Source: JACVRW01 sp963808545
GTDB taxonomy: Bacteria; Actinomycetota; Thermoleophilia; Solirubrobacterales; Thermoleophilaceae
Assembly (NCBI GenBank): GCA_963808545.1
Contig: CAWEGB010000015.1
Coordinates: 351,750-415,749, forward strand
Direction of reading: 5' to 3'
DNA: 64,000 nt
A program made the position numbers and the translations under genes. This document shows, piece by piece, positions 26,122 through 36,017 of the stretch. The notes beneath the pieces were generated by a model that was given only the letters and a program-made list of their open reading frames with translations, did not search any database and was not told the DNA's origin. How positions within the stretch are numbered: position 1 is the first letter of the stretch; the number at the start of each line of letters is the position of its first letter.

Positions 26122-28038
26122 ATGCCGGCCAGAGTCGCCGCCCTCGTGGCGGTCGCCGCGGCAGGCCTGACGCTTGCCGCTCCGGCGCAGGCTCAGCTGC
26201 GCTTCGAGCGCTGCGGCGCGTTCGGCTTCCAGTGCGCCCGGGTGAGCGTGCCCCTCGATCACTCGGGCGCCGTTCCGGGCCGCGTGTCGCTGTACGTGAA
26301 GCGGGTTCGCGCCCGTGGGCGCGCGACCCGGCCGCCGCTGGTGGTGCTGGCCGGCGGGCCGGGGCAGTCGGCTACGGCGGCCTTCAACGGCGACGCTCTC
26401 GCGGTGGTCTATCCGGCCTACCGCAACCGCGACCTGATCGTGTTCGACCAGCGCGGCACCGGCCGGTCCGGGGCCTTGCGCTGCCGGCTGCTCGAGGAGG
26501 CCAACCTGCTCAGCGCCGGCGTGGCCGCCGGCCGCTGCGCGCAACGCCTGGGACGGCGACGGGCCTTCTACACCAGCCGGGACTCGGTGGAGGACGTCGA
26601 GCTCGTACGGCGGGCGCTGCGGGCGGAGCGAGTGGCGCTGTTCGGCACGTCGTACGGCACCAAGGTCGCTCTGGGCTACGCGCTGAGCCACCCGGACAGC
26701 GTCGAGCGCCTGGCGCTCGACTCGGTGGTGGAGGCCGGCGGTCCGGATCCCTTCTACCGCGACACCTTCGAGGCCGTGCCCCGTGCCCTCGGCGCCGTGT
26801 GCGCCCGCCGCTGTTCGGCCTTCACCCGCGACCCCGTGGCCGACGTCGCCCGGCTGGTGCGCCGGCTGGCCGAGGCACCGCTGCGCGGGCGCCTCGTCGG
26901 CCCGCGCGGACGCCGCCGCGCCGCCGAGCTGGATCGCGGCGACGTCTTCTCGGTGCTGCTGGCCGGGGACTTCGACCCCTCGCTTCGAGCGGCCTTTCCG
27001 GGAGCCGTGCGTTCGGCCCTTGCGGGCGACGCCGCGCCGATGCTGAGGCTGCTCGTCCGTGCCTACGCGGTCGACGGCGTGGCGCCTCGCCCACGCGAGC
27101 TCAGCGCGATGCTCTACGCGACCACCACCTGCGAGGAAACCCCGTTCCCCTGGCCGCGCGGCACGCCACCCGACCCCCGCGTGCGCCGCTCGGCGGCGAG
27201 AGCCGCCGTGGGCCTGCTGCCGGACAGCACGTTCGCCCCGTTCGACAGAGGGACGGCGCTCGACAGTGACCTGATCGACCTCTGTGGCCGCTGGCCCGCC
27301 GCCCCGGCCGCGCCGGGCTTCGGGAGCGGCCCGCTCCCGGATGTTCCGGTGCTGCTGATCGAGGGCGAGGACGATCTGCGCACTCCGGTGGAGAACGCAC
27401 AGCGCGTGGCCGCGCAGTTCCCCCGGGCCCAGCTCGTGGTGGCGCCGGCGACGGGTCATTCGGCACTGGGGAGCGACGGCAGCGGCTGCACCGAGCGGGC
27501 CTTCGGCCGCTTCCTGCAGGGCGCGGCCGTCACGACCCGGTGCCGGCGCACGCGCCGCGAGTTCCCGGTCACACCGCCCGCTCCGAACAGCCTGGCCGCG
27601 GTCCCCCGATCATCCGCCGCGGCCGGCCGGCGGGGCCGCGTCCTCAACGCCCTGGCGCTGACCCTGAGCGACGTGTTCGCCGACGCGGTGGCCGGTTTCA
27701 TCTTCGACATCGACGACCCGGACATCGCCCGCAACGGCGGCCTGCGGGCCGGCCGGTATCGCGTGGACGGCCGCGGGACGCTTCACCTGACCGCGCTCGA
27801 GTACGTGCGAGGCGTGGCCGTCACCGGGACGGTCACAAGGTTCGGGCAGCCCCGCCAGCGGGGCCGGCTGCGGATCGAAGGTCGCCCCGGGGTCCCGTCC
27901 GGTCGGCTGACCCTGCGCGGGCTGCGCGCCCGTGGCCGGCTGGGTGGCAGGCTCGTCCAGGGCCGGCTGCGCCCGAGCGCGCAGTCCGGCGGCGTCCGGG
28001 CAGCCGCGGCCGCCACCGAAGCGCCGATCGGCCGTTAG
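26122..28038 (+). CDS. Secreted alpha/beta-hydrolase, TAP-like (tripeptidyl/prolyl aminopeptidase family)
   Basis: 638 residues. Signal peptide (MPARVAALVAVAAAGLTLAAPAQA). The hydrolase has oxyanion VLAGGPGQSA, nucleophile elbow ALFGTSYGTKVALGYAL, then the TAP-like C-terminal segment VLLIEGEDDLRTPVENAQRV (Asp) and PATGHSALGS (His). A roughly 150-residue beta-rich extension (RGTLHLTALEYVRGVAVTG, IEGRPGVPSGRLTLRG) follows, not part of the usual TAP enzymes. The family releases N-terminal peptides, as in Streptomyces SlpD/SlpE. The last four bases overlap the convergent TetR gene. Confidence 0.87.
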   Translation: MPARVAALVAVAAAGLTLAAPAQAQLRFERCGAFGFQCARVSVPLDHSGAVPGRVSLYVKRVRARGRATRPPLVVLAGGPGQSATAAFNGDALAVVYPAYRNRDLIVFDQRGTGRSGALRCRLLEEANLLSAGVAAGRCAQRLGRRRAFYTSRDSVEDVELVRRALRAERVALFGTSYGTKVALGYALSHPDSVERLALDSVVEAGGPDPFYRDTFEAVPRALGAVCARRCSAFTRDPVADVARLVRRLAEAPLRGRLVGPRGRRRAAELDRGDVFSVLLAGDFDPSLRAAFPGAVRSALAGDAAPMLRLLVRAYAVDGVAPRPRELSAMLYATTTCEETPFPWPRGTPPDPRVRRSAARAAVGLLPDSTFAPFDRGTALDSDLIDLCGRWPAAPAAPGFGSGPLPDVPVLLIEGEDDLRTPVENAQRVAAQFPRAQLVVAPATGHSALGSDGSGCTERAFGRFLQGAAVTTRCRRTRREFPVTPPAPNSLAAVPRSSAAAGRRGRVLNALALTLSDVFADAVAGFIFDIDDPDIARNGGLRAGRYRVDGRGTLHLTALEYVRGVAVTGTVTRFGQPRQRGRLRIEGRPGVPSGRLTLRGLRARGRLGGRLVQGRLRPSAQSGGVRAAAAATEAPIGR

Positions 28039-28646
28039 GACGGCGGCCGCAGGCCGGCGAAGAAGGTGGCGAGCATCGCCGGGAACAGCTCTTCGTCCAC
28101 CGCCTCGGGCTCGAGCACCCGTTCGAGGCCCACGCCGTTGGCCATGGCGAACGTCATCATGGCCACCTGAGCCGCCGGCAGCGGCGGCTCGAAGCCCAGC
28201 TCGCTCGCGCGTCGCTCGAACAGCTCCGCGATCCGCTCGCGCAGGCCGCGGTAGCGCTTGACCAGCTCTAGGCGAAAGCTCTCGTTACGGGCGGCATAGA
28301 CGGCGAACTCGAAGAACAGCCGCTCCCATTCCGGCTCGGCCTCGATCGCGGCGATGAAGTCGCTGCCCGCCCGGCGGGCCTGCTCCTCGATGGTCCCCTC
28401 CCCGGCCAGCACGCGGTCGAGGTCGGCCACCCGCTGGGCGAAGCGCTCGTCGAGCATCGCCAGGAAGAGCGCCTCCTTGCTCTCGAAGTTCGCGTAGACC
28501 GCGCCCTTGGTGAAGCCGGCCGTCTCCGCCACCAGGTCGAGCGAGGCGCCCTCGAGGCCACGCGCCGCCGCCACCTTGGCCGCCGAGTGCATGAGGCGGG
28601 CTCGGGTGTGCGCCTGGCGCTCCTTGCGTGTCAGCCGCTCGCTCAA
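28035..28646 (-). CDS. TetR-family regulator, cotranscribed with cytochrome P450
   Basis: 203 residues. HTH at about residues 15-60: TRARLMHSAAKVAAARG, then LVAETAGFTKGAVYANFESKEALFLAMLD. The C-terminal ligand domain is unspecific. The best start is TTG 28646, which overlaps the P450 stop in a TTGA tetranucleotide, so translation is coupled to the P450. The likely operator is the inverted repeat at 29999-30012 in the operon promoter, making this an autoregulated module. Confidence 0.85.
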   Translation of the reverse strand: MSERLTRKERQAHTRARLMHSAAKVAAARGLEGASLDLVAETAGFTKGAVYANFESKEALFLAMLDERFAQRVADLDRVLAGEGTIEEQARRAGSDFIAAIEAEPEWERLFFEFAVYAARNESFRLELVKRYRGLRERIAELFERRASELGFEPPLPAAQVAMMTFAMANGVGLERVLEPEAVDEELFPAMLATFFAGLRPPS

Positions 28647-29989
28647 GCGGCAACGAGCGAGCGGGCGGGCCGGGCGGCCCGGCGCTCGGCCACGACCTCG
28701 CCGCCCTTGCGCGGCACGTTGGTGATCGCCCGGCGCACGAAGCGCTCGGGACGCGGGTCCGCGGCGCGCAGGTCCAGGCCGGCCACCAGCTCCTGCAACA
28801 CGATCCGCATCTCGAACAGCGCGAAGCTCGCGCCGAGGCAGCGCCGGACCCCGCCGCCGAAGGGGAACCAGGTGTAGGTGCCGGCCTGCTGCTCGAGGAA
28901 GCGCTCGGGCCGGAAGGCGAGTGGATCGGGATAGACGTCGGGCCGGCGGTGCACGAGGTAGATGCAGGGCGCCACGGTCACCCCGGCGGGCAGCAACTGG
29001 CCGCCGATCTCCATCGGCTCCTTGAGGCGCCGGACGACGAGCGAGAGGATCGGGCGCAGGCGCAGCGTCTCCTTGCAGACCGCGTCGGCGTAGTCGCTGC
29101 CGCCCTCGTCGGCCTCCGCGCGCAGGCGAGCGAGGGCCTCGGGGTGACGCACCAGGCGCTCCACCGCCCAGGCAAGCGAGCTGGCCGTGGTCTCGTGACC
29201 GGCCACCAGCAGGGTCATGAGCTCGTCGCGCAGCTCCTCGTCGCCCATCGGGCTGCCGTCCTCGTGCCGGGCCTGCAGCAGCATCGAGAGCACGTCCTCG
29301 CGCTCCTCGAGGTCGGGCACCGCCCGGCGCCTGCGGATCTCCTCGTAGATCAGCTCGTCCGGAGCCGCCCGCACGCGGCGGAACATCCTCGTGGTGGCGG
29401 CGTGGCGGGGCCCCAGCGTGGCCAGCACCGCCATGCGCTTGGGATCGCCACCCCATTCGAGCACGTGCCCGAGCGCCGCCATCAGGCGCTCGCGCCGGCG
29501 CTCGTCCTGCACGCCGAACACCGTGCGGGTGATGATCTCGAGCGTGATTCGCTGCGTGGCCGGCCGCACCGCGGCGACCTCACCCACCGGCCATCGCCCG
29601 ACCTCCGCCCGGGCGGCCTCCGCCATGACCTCGGCGTAGTTGCGCATGCGCTCGCCGTGGAAGGGCGGCAGCATCAGCTTGCGCTGGCGCATGTGCGCGG
29701 CATCGTCGAGCAGCAGCACCGAATGGTGACCCAACAGGGGCAGCAGGATCCGGTTGGCCTCACCGGCGTGAAGCAGGCGCGGGTCGCCGGTGAACACCTG
29801 CTTGACCGCGTCGGGGTGGGCGAGGAAGACCCACGTGCCCTCGTTGGCGATCTGCACGGTGAACATGTCGCCGTGACGCCGGTGCAGCTCCTCCATCATC
29901 GCCGTCGGGCGCACCAGCCAGCGGAGGGTCTGAACGGCGCGGGGCCAGGTGGGGCCGGGCGGGAGGGGTGGGGCGGCAGAGGTGTTCAC
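28643..29989 (-). CDS. Cytochrome P450 monooxygenase
   Basis: 448 residues. I-helix LLVAGHETTASSLAW, K-helix KETLRLRP (ExxR), and the heme loop FPFGGGVRRCLGASFALFEM with the axial Cys. Substrate cannot be read from the sequence; the P450 resembles class I bacterial types needing ferredoxin, and no ferredoxin gene is adjacent. GTG 29989 is chosen because TACCGT is 7 nt upstream; the open frame extends to 30025 but would span the promoter and the inverted repeat. Confidence 0.92.
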   Translation of the reverse strand: MNTSAAPPLPPGPTWPRAVQTLRWLVRPTAMMEELHRRHGDMFTVQIANEGTWVFLAHPDAVKQVFTGDPRLLHAGEANRILLPLLGHHSVLLLDDAAHMRQRKLMLPPFHGERMRNYAEVMAEAARAEVGRWPVGEVAAVRPATQRITLEIITRTVFGVQDERRRERLMAALGHVLEWGGDPKRMAVLATLGPRHAATTRMFRRVRAAPDELIYEEIRRRRAVPDLEEREDVLSMLLQARHEDGSPMGDEELRDELMTLLVAGHETTASSLAWAVERLVRHPEALARLRAEADEGGSDYADAVCKETLRLRPILSLVVRRLKEPMEIGGQLLPAGVTVAPCIYLVHRRPDVYPDPLAFRPERFLEQQAGTYTWFPFGGGVRRCLGASFALFEMRIVLQELVAGLDLRAADPRPERFVRRAITNVPRKGGEVVAERRAARPARSLVAA

Positions 29990-29996
29990 GTACTCA

Positions 29997-30002
29997 ACGG
30001 TA
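29997..30002 (-). promoter_or_regulatory. -10 element TACCGT of the P450-TetR operon
   Basis: TACCGT ends 7 nt before the GTG at 29989. It overlaps the left arm of the inverted repeat at 29999-30012. Confidence 0.6.
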
Positions 30003-30012
30003 TCTGGATACC
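29999..30012. promoter_or_regulatory. Inverted repeat GGTATC-TG-GATACC, probable TetR operator
   Basis: A perfect 6-bp-arm palindrome with a 2-bp centre overlapping the -10 element and spacer of the P450-TetR operon. Binding there would block RNA polymerase; assignment to the operon's own TetR protein is inference. Confidence 0.5.
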
Positions 30013-30052
30013 AGCCAGTACGCAAGTCGGGCCGGAACAGCTCGCCTCACCC

Positions 30053-31075
<1,023 letters not shown>

Positions 31076-31144
31076 GGGACGGCGGGTCCTTCCGGCGAGG
31101 AGCGCAGCCCGAGCGTTGGTCGGGCGAGCACCGCAGCTCCCTTC

Positions 31145-32434
31145 CTAGAGGACCATGCCTGCAGCGACGGTGTCGTTGGTCGACTCGTCGATGAGGATGA
31201 AGCTGCCGGTGGCCCGGTTGCGGCGGTACTCGTCGAGGAAGAGCGGCGACGACAGCCGCAGCCGCAGCCGTCCGATCTCGTTCAACGAGAGAGCGGTGGC
31301 CTCCTCGTCGCGGTGCAGGCTGTTGACGTCGATCCGGTAGCGGACCTCGTCGGCCTTGGCCAGCGCCGTGCGGGTGGTGTGCTTGATGCGGTAGCGGCCC
31401 GAGACCTGCAGCGGGCGCTCGGCCATCCAGCAGACCATCACGTCCACGTCCTTGGCCTCCACGGGCCGGTTGTTCGGACGGCAGATCATGTCGCCGCGCG
31501 AGACGTCCACGTCGTCCTCGAGGCGGAGCGTCACCGACAGCGGCGGATAGGCCTCGTCAAGCGGCCCGTCCATCGTGTCGATGCCGGCGATGCGGGTCTG
31601 GATCCCAGAGGGGAGCACCACCACCTCGTCACCCACGGTGAACACGCCGGAGGCGACCTCGCCCGCATAGCCGCGGTAGTCGTGATGGTCGTCGCTCATG
31701 GGCCGGATCACCCACTGCACGGGAAAGCGAGCGTCCTGGAGGTTGCGGTCGGAGGCCACGTGCACGTGCTCGAGGTGGTAGAGCAGCGAGCTGCCCTCGT
31801 ACCAGGGCATCCGCTCGGAGCGCTCGACCACGTTGTCGCCGTGCAGCGCCGAGATCGGGATGAAGGTCACGTCCTGCACGTCGAGCTTGGCCGCCCAGCC
31901 GGTGAAGCTCGAGCAGATGTGCTCGAACACCTCCTGGTCGAAGTCGACCAGGTCCATCTTGTTGACGCAGACCACCAGGTGGGGGATGCGCAGCAGCGAC
32001 GCGATGAAGGCGTGCCGGCGCGACTGCTCGAGCACGCCCTTGCGGGCATCCACGAGGACCAGCGCGAGGTCGGCTGTGGAGGCGCCGGTGACCATGTTGC
32101 GGGTGTACTGCTCGTGGCCCGGCGTGTCGGCGATGATGAACTTGCGCCGCGGCGTGTGGAAGTAGCGGTAGGCCACGTCGATGGTGATGCCCTGCTCACG
32201 CTCGGCACGCAGCCCGTCGGTGAGCAGCGCGAGGTTGACGTAGCCGTCGCCGCGCTGCTCGGAGGTGCGCTCGACGTGCTCGAGCTGGTCCTCGAAGATC
32301 GACTTGGTGTCGTAGAGCAGCCGGCCGATCAGGGTCGACTTGCCGTCGTCCACCGAGCCGGCGGTGGCGAAGCGCACGAGCTCCGACGGACGCGCGAGGA
32401 CGGGACTGCCGTTGGTGGCGGCTCCGGGGGCCAC
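31145..32434 (-). CDS. cysN: Sulfate adenylyltransferase subunit 1 (GTPase)
   Basis: 429 residues, EF-Tu-like. G1 GSVDDGKSTLIGRLL, G3 DTPGHEQYTRNMVTG, G4 CVNKMDLVDF, then beta-barrel domains 2 and 3. The GTPase drives APS formation by CysD from ATP and sulfate. There is no fused APS kinase at the C-terminus, which fits a pathway that reduces APS directly. The GTG start is 2 bases after the cysD stop. Confidence 0.95.
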   Translation of the reverse strand: MAPGAATNGSPVLARPSELVRFATAGSVDDGKSTLIGRLLYDTKSIFEDQLEHVERTSEQRGDGYVNLALLTDGLRAEREQGITIDVAYRYFHTPRRKFIIADTPGHEQYTRNMVTGASTADLALVLVDARKGVLEQSRRHAFIASLLRIPHLVVCVNKMDLVDFDQEVFEHICSSFTGWAAKLDVQDVTFIPISALHGDNVVERSERMPWYEGSSLLYHLEHVHVASDRNLQDARFPVQWVIRPMSDDHHDYRGYAGEVASGVFTVGDEVVVLPSGIQTRIAGIDTMDGPLDEAYPPLSVTLRLEDDVDVSRGDMICRPNNRPVEAKDVDVMVCWMAERPLQVSGRYRIKHTTRTALAKADEVRYRIDVNSLHRDEEATALSLNEIGRLRLRLSSPLFLDEYRRNRATGSFILIDESTNDTVAAGMVL

Positions 32435-32436
32435 GA

Positions 32437-33342
32437 CTAGAAGTAGCCCTCCTTCTTGCGATCCTCCATGGCCGCCTCGGAGACCCGATCGTCGGCCCGC
32501 GTCTCGCCGCGCTCGGTGATACGCGTGGCGGCGATCTCGGACACCACGTCCTCGAGCGTCGCGGCGTCCGAGCGCACCGCGCCGGTGCAGCTCATGTCAC
32601 CGACGGTGCGGAAGCGCACGTTGGCCTCGAACGGCTCCTCGTCGGGGAGCAACTCGATGAACTCGGAGATCGCGTACAGCATCCCGTCGCGGCGGAAGAC
32701 CTCACGCGGGTGGGCGAAGTAGATCGACGGAAGGTGGATGTCCTCCTCGTGGACGTACTGCCAGACGTCGAGCTCGGTCCAGTTGGAGAGCGGGAACACG
32801 CGAACGTGCTCACCCGGCTTGACGAAGCCGTTGTAGAGGTTCCACAACTCGGGGCGCTGCACCTTCGGGTCCCACTGGCCGAAGTCGTCGCGGAAGGAGA
32901 GGATGCGCTCCTTGGCCCGGGCGCGCTCCTCATCGCGGCGGGCGCCCCCGAAGGCCGCCTTGAAGCCGTTCTTCTCGATCGCGTCGAGCAGCGTCACCGA
33001 CTGCAGCCGGTTGCGGGACGCCCGGGGTCCCTTCTCCTCGGTGACGCGGCCGTCGTCGATCGAATCCTGCACCGACGCCACTATCAGGCGCGCGCCGAGG
33101 TCGCCGACCATCTGGTCGCGGTACTCGATCACCTCCGGGAAGTTGTGGCCCGTGTCCACGTGCATGACCGGGAAGGGCAGGCCGCCCGGGTGGAAGGCCT
33201 TCTTGGCCAGGTGAAGCAGCACCGCGGAGTCCTTGCCGCCGGAGAAGAGCAGCACGCCGCGCTCGGTCTCCGCGGCCACCTCACGAATCACGTGGATGGC
33301 TTCGGACTCGAGTGCCCGCAGATGTTCTACTTCGTAGCTCAT
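32437..33342 (-). CDS. cysD: Sulfate adenylyltransferase subunit 2
   Basis: 301 residues. PP-loop VLLFSGGKDSAVLLHLA, then PVMHVDTGHNFPEVIEYRD, AFGGARRDEERARAKERI and VFPLSNWTELDVWQYV. It forms APS from sulfate and ATP together with CysN. ATG 33342 is the family start; the longer open frame to 33567 overlaps cysH and is not used. Confidence 0.95.
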   Translation of the reverse strand: MSYEVEHLRALESEAIHVIREVAAETERGVLLFSGGKDSAVLLHLAKKAFHPGGLPFPVMHVDTGHNFPEVIEYRDQMVGDLGARLIVASVQDSIDDGRVTEEKGPRASRNRLQSVTLLDAIEKNGFKAAFGGARRDEERARAKERILSFRDDFGQWDPKVQRPELWNLYNGFVKPGEHVRVFPLSNWTELDVWQYVHEEDIHLPSIYFAHPREVFRRDGMLYAISEFIELLPDEEPFEANVRFRTVGDMSCTGAVRSDAATLEDVVSEIAATRITERGETRADDRVSEAAMEDRKKEGYF

Positions 33343-33395
33343 GTCGCGTCCGGCCCGCAGGATACGCGGCCGATCAGGCGTGACGGGCGTCGTGG

Positions 33396-34007
33396 TCACG
33401 CGTGGAGACCACACTCCGTCTTCTCCTGGCCGGCCCAACGTCCTTCTCGTCCGTTGCCCGGCAGGGTGCAGGGGGCGCATCCGATGGACTCGTAACCCCT
33501 GTCGTGGAGCGGATGGTAGGGCAGATCGTGCTCCTCGACATATTCCCACACGTCCTTGGCTGTCCAATCAGCCAGCGGGTTGAACTTCCAGACGTCGCGC
33601 CGGGAGTCCCACTCGACGTGCTGGGCGTCCCCTCGCGTGGGTGACTGCTCGCGGCGGATGCCGGTGATCCACGCGTCCACACCCAGCAGCGCTGCCGCCA
33701 GGGCGTCGACCTTGCGGGTGCCGCAGCAGTTGCCGGCGCTCCAGGGCGTGCCGTTGGGGGGCGTGGCGTCCATCACCTCCACGTGAAGCCCGTAACGGTC
33801 CTCGACCTCGCGCCAGACCTGGTAGGTCTCGGGAAAGAGCACACCGGTGTCGATCGTGAACACGCGTGCCGAGGGCTCGATGCGCATCAGCATGTCGATG
33901 AGCACCGTCTCCTCCTTCTGGAACGAGCAGGCCATGACCAGGCTGGGGTGGTGGCGCTCGACCGCCTGGGCGAGCGTCTCCTCGGCAAGGCTCGTCAGAC
34001 CGCGCAT
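33396..34007 (-). CDS. cysH: Assimilatory APS reductase (Fe-S type)
   Basis: 203 residues. The PP-loop-like ACSFQKEETVLIDML and the catalytic tail TECGLH are both present. Crucially, CCGTRKVDAL and the CAPC pair supply the four Cys that ligate the [4Fe-4S] cluster of APS reductases, which PAPS reductases lack. So it reduces APS to sulfite with thioredoxin-type electrons. The start overlaps the sulfite reductase stop by 13 bases. Confidence 0.93.
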   Translation of the reverse strand: MRGLTSLAEETLAQAVERHHPSLVMACSFQKEETVLIDMLMRIEPSARVFTIDTGVLFPETYQVWREVEDRYGLHVEVMDATPPNGTPWSAGNCCGTRKVDALAAALLGVDAWITGIRREQSPTRGDAQHVEWDSRRDVWKFNPLADWTAKDVWEYVEEHDLPYHPLHDRGYESIGCAPCTLPGNGREGRWAGQEKTECGLHA

Positions 34008-35827
34008 TCGCCCTCGCCCCGGATCACCTGGAAGGGCTCCTTGCGCTGCCAGTCGATGAAGTGGCTCATGTTGTCGAGGCTGAACTCGATCGGGAGGGCG
34101 AGCTCACGCGCCTCGTCCTCGAAGCGAGTGCTCCCGACGCGCTCGGCGTAGGCGTTGAACTCCTCGCCCTCCTCGCGCTCGGCCTCGTACATGCGCAGCC
34201 AGCGCTCCACCGCCTCGGGCACGCGCTTGGCGGCCAGCCTGACCTTCAGCCGGGTGCCGTAGACCACCTCGCCGCCCTCGTAGCGGCCACCGATGTGGGC
34301 CACGTAGGCCGGGATCGTGTGCTCGCCAACCTTGATGGAGGCTCCGTAGAAGCCGATGTTGGCGATGTGGTGCTGGCTGCAGCCGTTGGGGCAGCCGGAC
34401 ATCTTGATGTGGATCCGCTTGGTCAGCGGGTCGTCGATCTTCATCTCCTCCAGCCGCTCCATCACCGCGCGGTTGAGGCCCATCGAGCTGGTGATGCCGA
34501 GCTTGCAGCTGTCGGTGCCGGGGCAGCTCACGGTGTCGACGATCTCGCCGGCGCCCGCCCCCCCGAGGCCGAGCTCGTCGAGAGCGCGCCAGACCTCGTA
34601 CAGCGACTCGTCGCGCACCCAGCGCAGCAGCAGGTTCTGCTCCACCGTGGTGCGGGCGTAGCCGCCGGAGTAGTCGCGGGCGATGCGGGCCAGGCCCCGG
34701 AACTGCTCGGGGGTGAGGTCGCCGCGCACGATCCGCACCTGGATGCTCGAGAAGCCCGGCTGGCGCTGGGGCTCGACGTTCGAGGCCCGGAAGCGCTCGA
34801 ACGCGGACCCGTCGCCGTTGGGCTGCGCGTAGGTGGTGGCGGCCGCCGGGACGTTGGCTTCCTCGTCGTGCGCGAAGAGCAGCGGGGCCGGGTCGAAGTC
34901 GCGCTCGGCCACCCAGTCGCCGGCCAGCTCTTCCTCCACCTGCTCGCGGAAGGCGTCGATGCCGATCTTGTCGATCAGCACCTTGATGCGCGCCCGGGCG
35001 CGGTTGACCCGCAGCCAGTCCTGGCGGTCGAAGATCCGGAACACGGCTTCGGACACCTTCAGGTAGTCGCCGTTGTCGAGCTCCACGAAGTCGTAGAGCG
35101 TGGGCGCCACGCGCGGCATGATCGACGTGCCGCCGCCCACGCGGATCTCCACTCCGCGGACGCCGTCGCGCTCGCGGGGGATGAAGGCGATGTCGTGGAT
35201 GCCGGTGATCGCGCGGTCCTCGTCGGTGGCCGTGAAGGCGGTCTTGACCTTGCGCGGCATCAGCTGCGTGGTGGGGTGACGCACGAAGTAGCGCACGTAG
35301 GCGCCGGCGTAGGGGGTGATGTCGAACAGCTCGCCCTCGGTCACGCCCGCCCACGGGTCGCCCGTCACGTTGCGGACGGTGTTTCCGCAGCCCTCCCGCG
35401 ACGACAGGCCGGCGTCCGAGACGATGCGGATCAGCTCAGCCATCTGCCGCAGCGGGATGTGGTGGATCTGGATGTTCTGGCGGGTGGTGATGTGGCCCTT
35501 GTTGAGCGGGGCGTACTGCTCCACCACGTCGGCGAACATCTCGAGCTGCTCGGGCGTCACGCCGCCCATCGGCAGCTTGATGCGGCACATCTGCACGTCG
35601 GCCTGGCGCTGTCCGTACACGCCCTGCTTGAGCCGGAAGCCGATGAACTCGTCCTCGGCCGTCTGCCCCTCGAGGAACTTCTCGGCCTCGTTGTCGAAAT
35701 CGTCGAACTCGCGCTCGATGATCGGGATCACGTGGCCGGGGACGTTCTCGTAGACCTCGGGGTTCTCGAGGGAGCCCTTGCGGCCCTTGCCCCGCTGGGC
35801 TTTTTCGGCGGCGGCGGTCGGTTCCAT
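33995..35827 (-). CDS. sir: Ferredoxin-type sulfite (nitrite/sulfite) reductase
   Basis: 610 residues with the duplicated ferredoxin-like and siroheme domains. MSGCPNGCSQHHIANIGF and the earlier SCPGTDSCKLG carry the four Cys for the [4Fe-4S] cluster coupled to siroheme. RQNIQIHHIPL and GGGTSIMPR are the usual siroheme-contact regions. First gene of a sir-cysH-cysD-cysN set, so sulfite is the physiological substrate. The ATG has TACTTT 6 nt upstream and a perfect palindrome immediately upstream of that. Confidence 0.93.
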   Translation of the reverse strand: MEPTAAAEKAQRGKGRKGSLENPEVYENVPGHVIPIIEREFDDFDNEAEKFLEGQTAEDEFIGFRLKQGVYGQRQADVQMCRIKLPMGGVTPEQLEMFADVVEQYAPLNKGHITTRQNIQIHHIPLRQMAELIRIVSDAGLSSREGCGNTVRNVTGDPWAGVTEGELFDITPYAGAYVRYFVRHPTTQLMPRKVKTAFTATDEDRAITGIHDIAFIPRERDGVRGVEIRVGGGTSIMPRVAPTLYDFVELDNGDYLKVSEAVFRIFDRQDWLRVNRARARIKVLIDKIGIDAFREQVEEELAGDWVAERDFDPAPLLFAHDEEANVPAAATTYAQPNGDGSAFERFRASNVEPQRQPGFSSIQVRIVRGDLTPEQFRGLARIARDYSGGYARTTVEQNLLLRWVRDESLYEVWRALDELGLGGAGAGEIVDTVSCPGTDSCKLGITSSMGLNRAVMERLEEMKIDDPLTKRIHIKMSGCPNGCSQHHIANIGFYGASIKVGEHTIPAYVAHIGGRYEGGEVVYGTRLKVRLAAKRVPEAVERWLRMYEAEREEGEEFNAYAERVGSTRFEDEARELALPIEFSLDNMSHFIDWQRKEPFQVIRGEGECAV

Positions 35828-35833
35828 CGAAGC

Positions 35834-35839
35834 AAAGTA
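35834..35839 (-). promoter_or_regulatory. -10 element TACTTT of the sulfate assimilation operon
   Basis: TACTTT ends 6 nt before the ATG at 35827; transcription starts at or next to the start codon. Confidence 0.65.
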
Positions 35840-35861
35840 CCAAAACCCGATCGGGTTTTGG
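35840..35861. promoter_or_regulatory. Perfect 22-bp palindrome at the sir-cys promoter, probable operator
   Basis: CCAAAACCCGA is followed at once by its exact reverse complement. It abuts the upstream edge of the -10 element and covers the spacer and -35 positions, the place for a repressor. A second small inverted repeat GGGCT-TAT-AGCCC follows at 35860-35872. The regulator is not in the window. Confidence 0.75.
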
Positions 35862-35879
35862 GCTTATAGCCCGCGGCAG

Positions 35880-35885
35880 TAGGCT
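35880..35885 (+). promoter_or_regulatory. -10 element TAGGCT of the amidase gene
   Basis: TAGGCT ends 8 nt before the ATG at 35894, supporting that ATG as the original start even though the frame breaks downstream. Confidence 0.55.
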
Positions 35886-35893
35886 GCGGGCCG

Positions 35894-36017
35894 ATGAGCG
35901 CCCCGCTTGACGCCACCGCGCAGGCAGCACTGGTCGCCGGCGGAGAGGTGTCCCCGCGCGAGCTGGTGGAGGAGGCGATCGGGCGCATCGAGGCCCTCGA
36001 CGGCGTAGCTCAACGCG
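35894..36017 (+). pseudogene. 5' part of the amidase gene, out of frame with the rest
   Basis: MSAPLDATAQAALVAGGEVSP and then RELVEEAIGRIEALDGV is the typical amidase N-terminus. The next residues of the family (LNAVIHPLFEKAL) appear one frame on. Reading GTA-CTC-AAC instead of the present GTAGCTCAAC, that is dropping one base near 36008-36010, restores a continuous protein. Confidence 0.7.
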
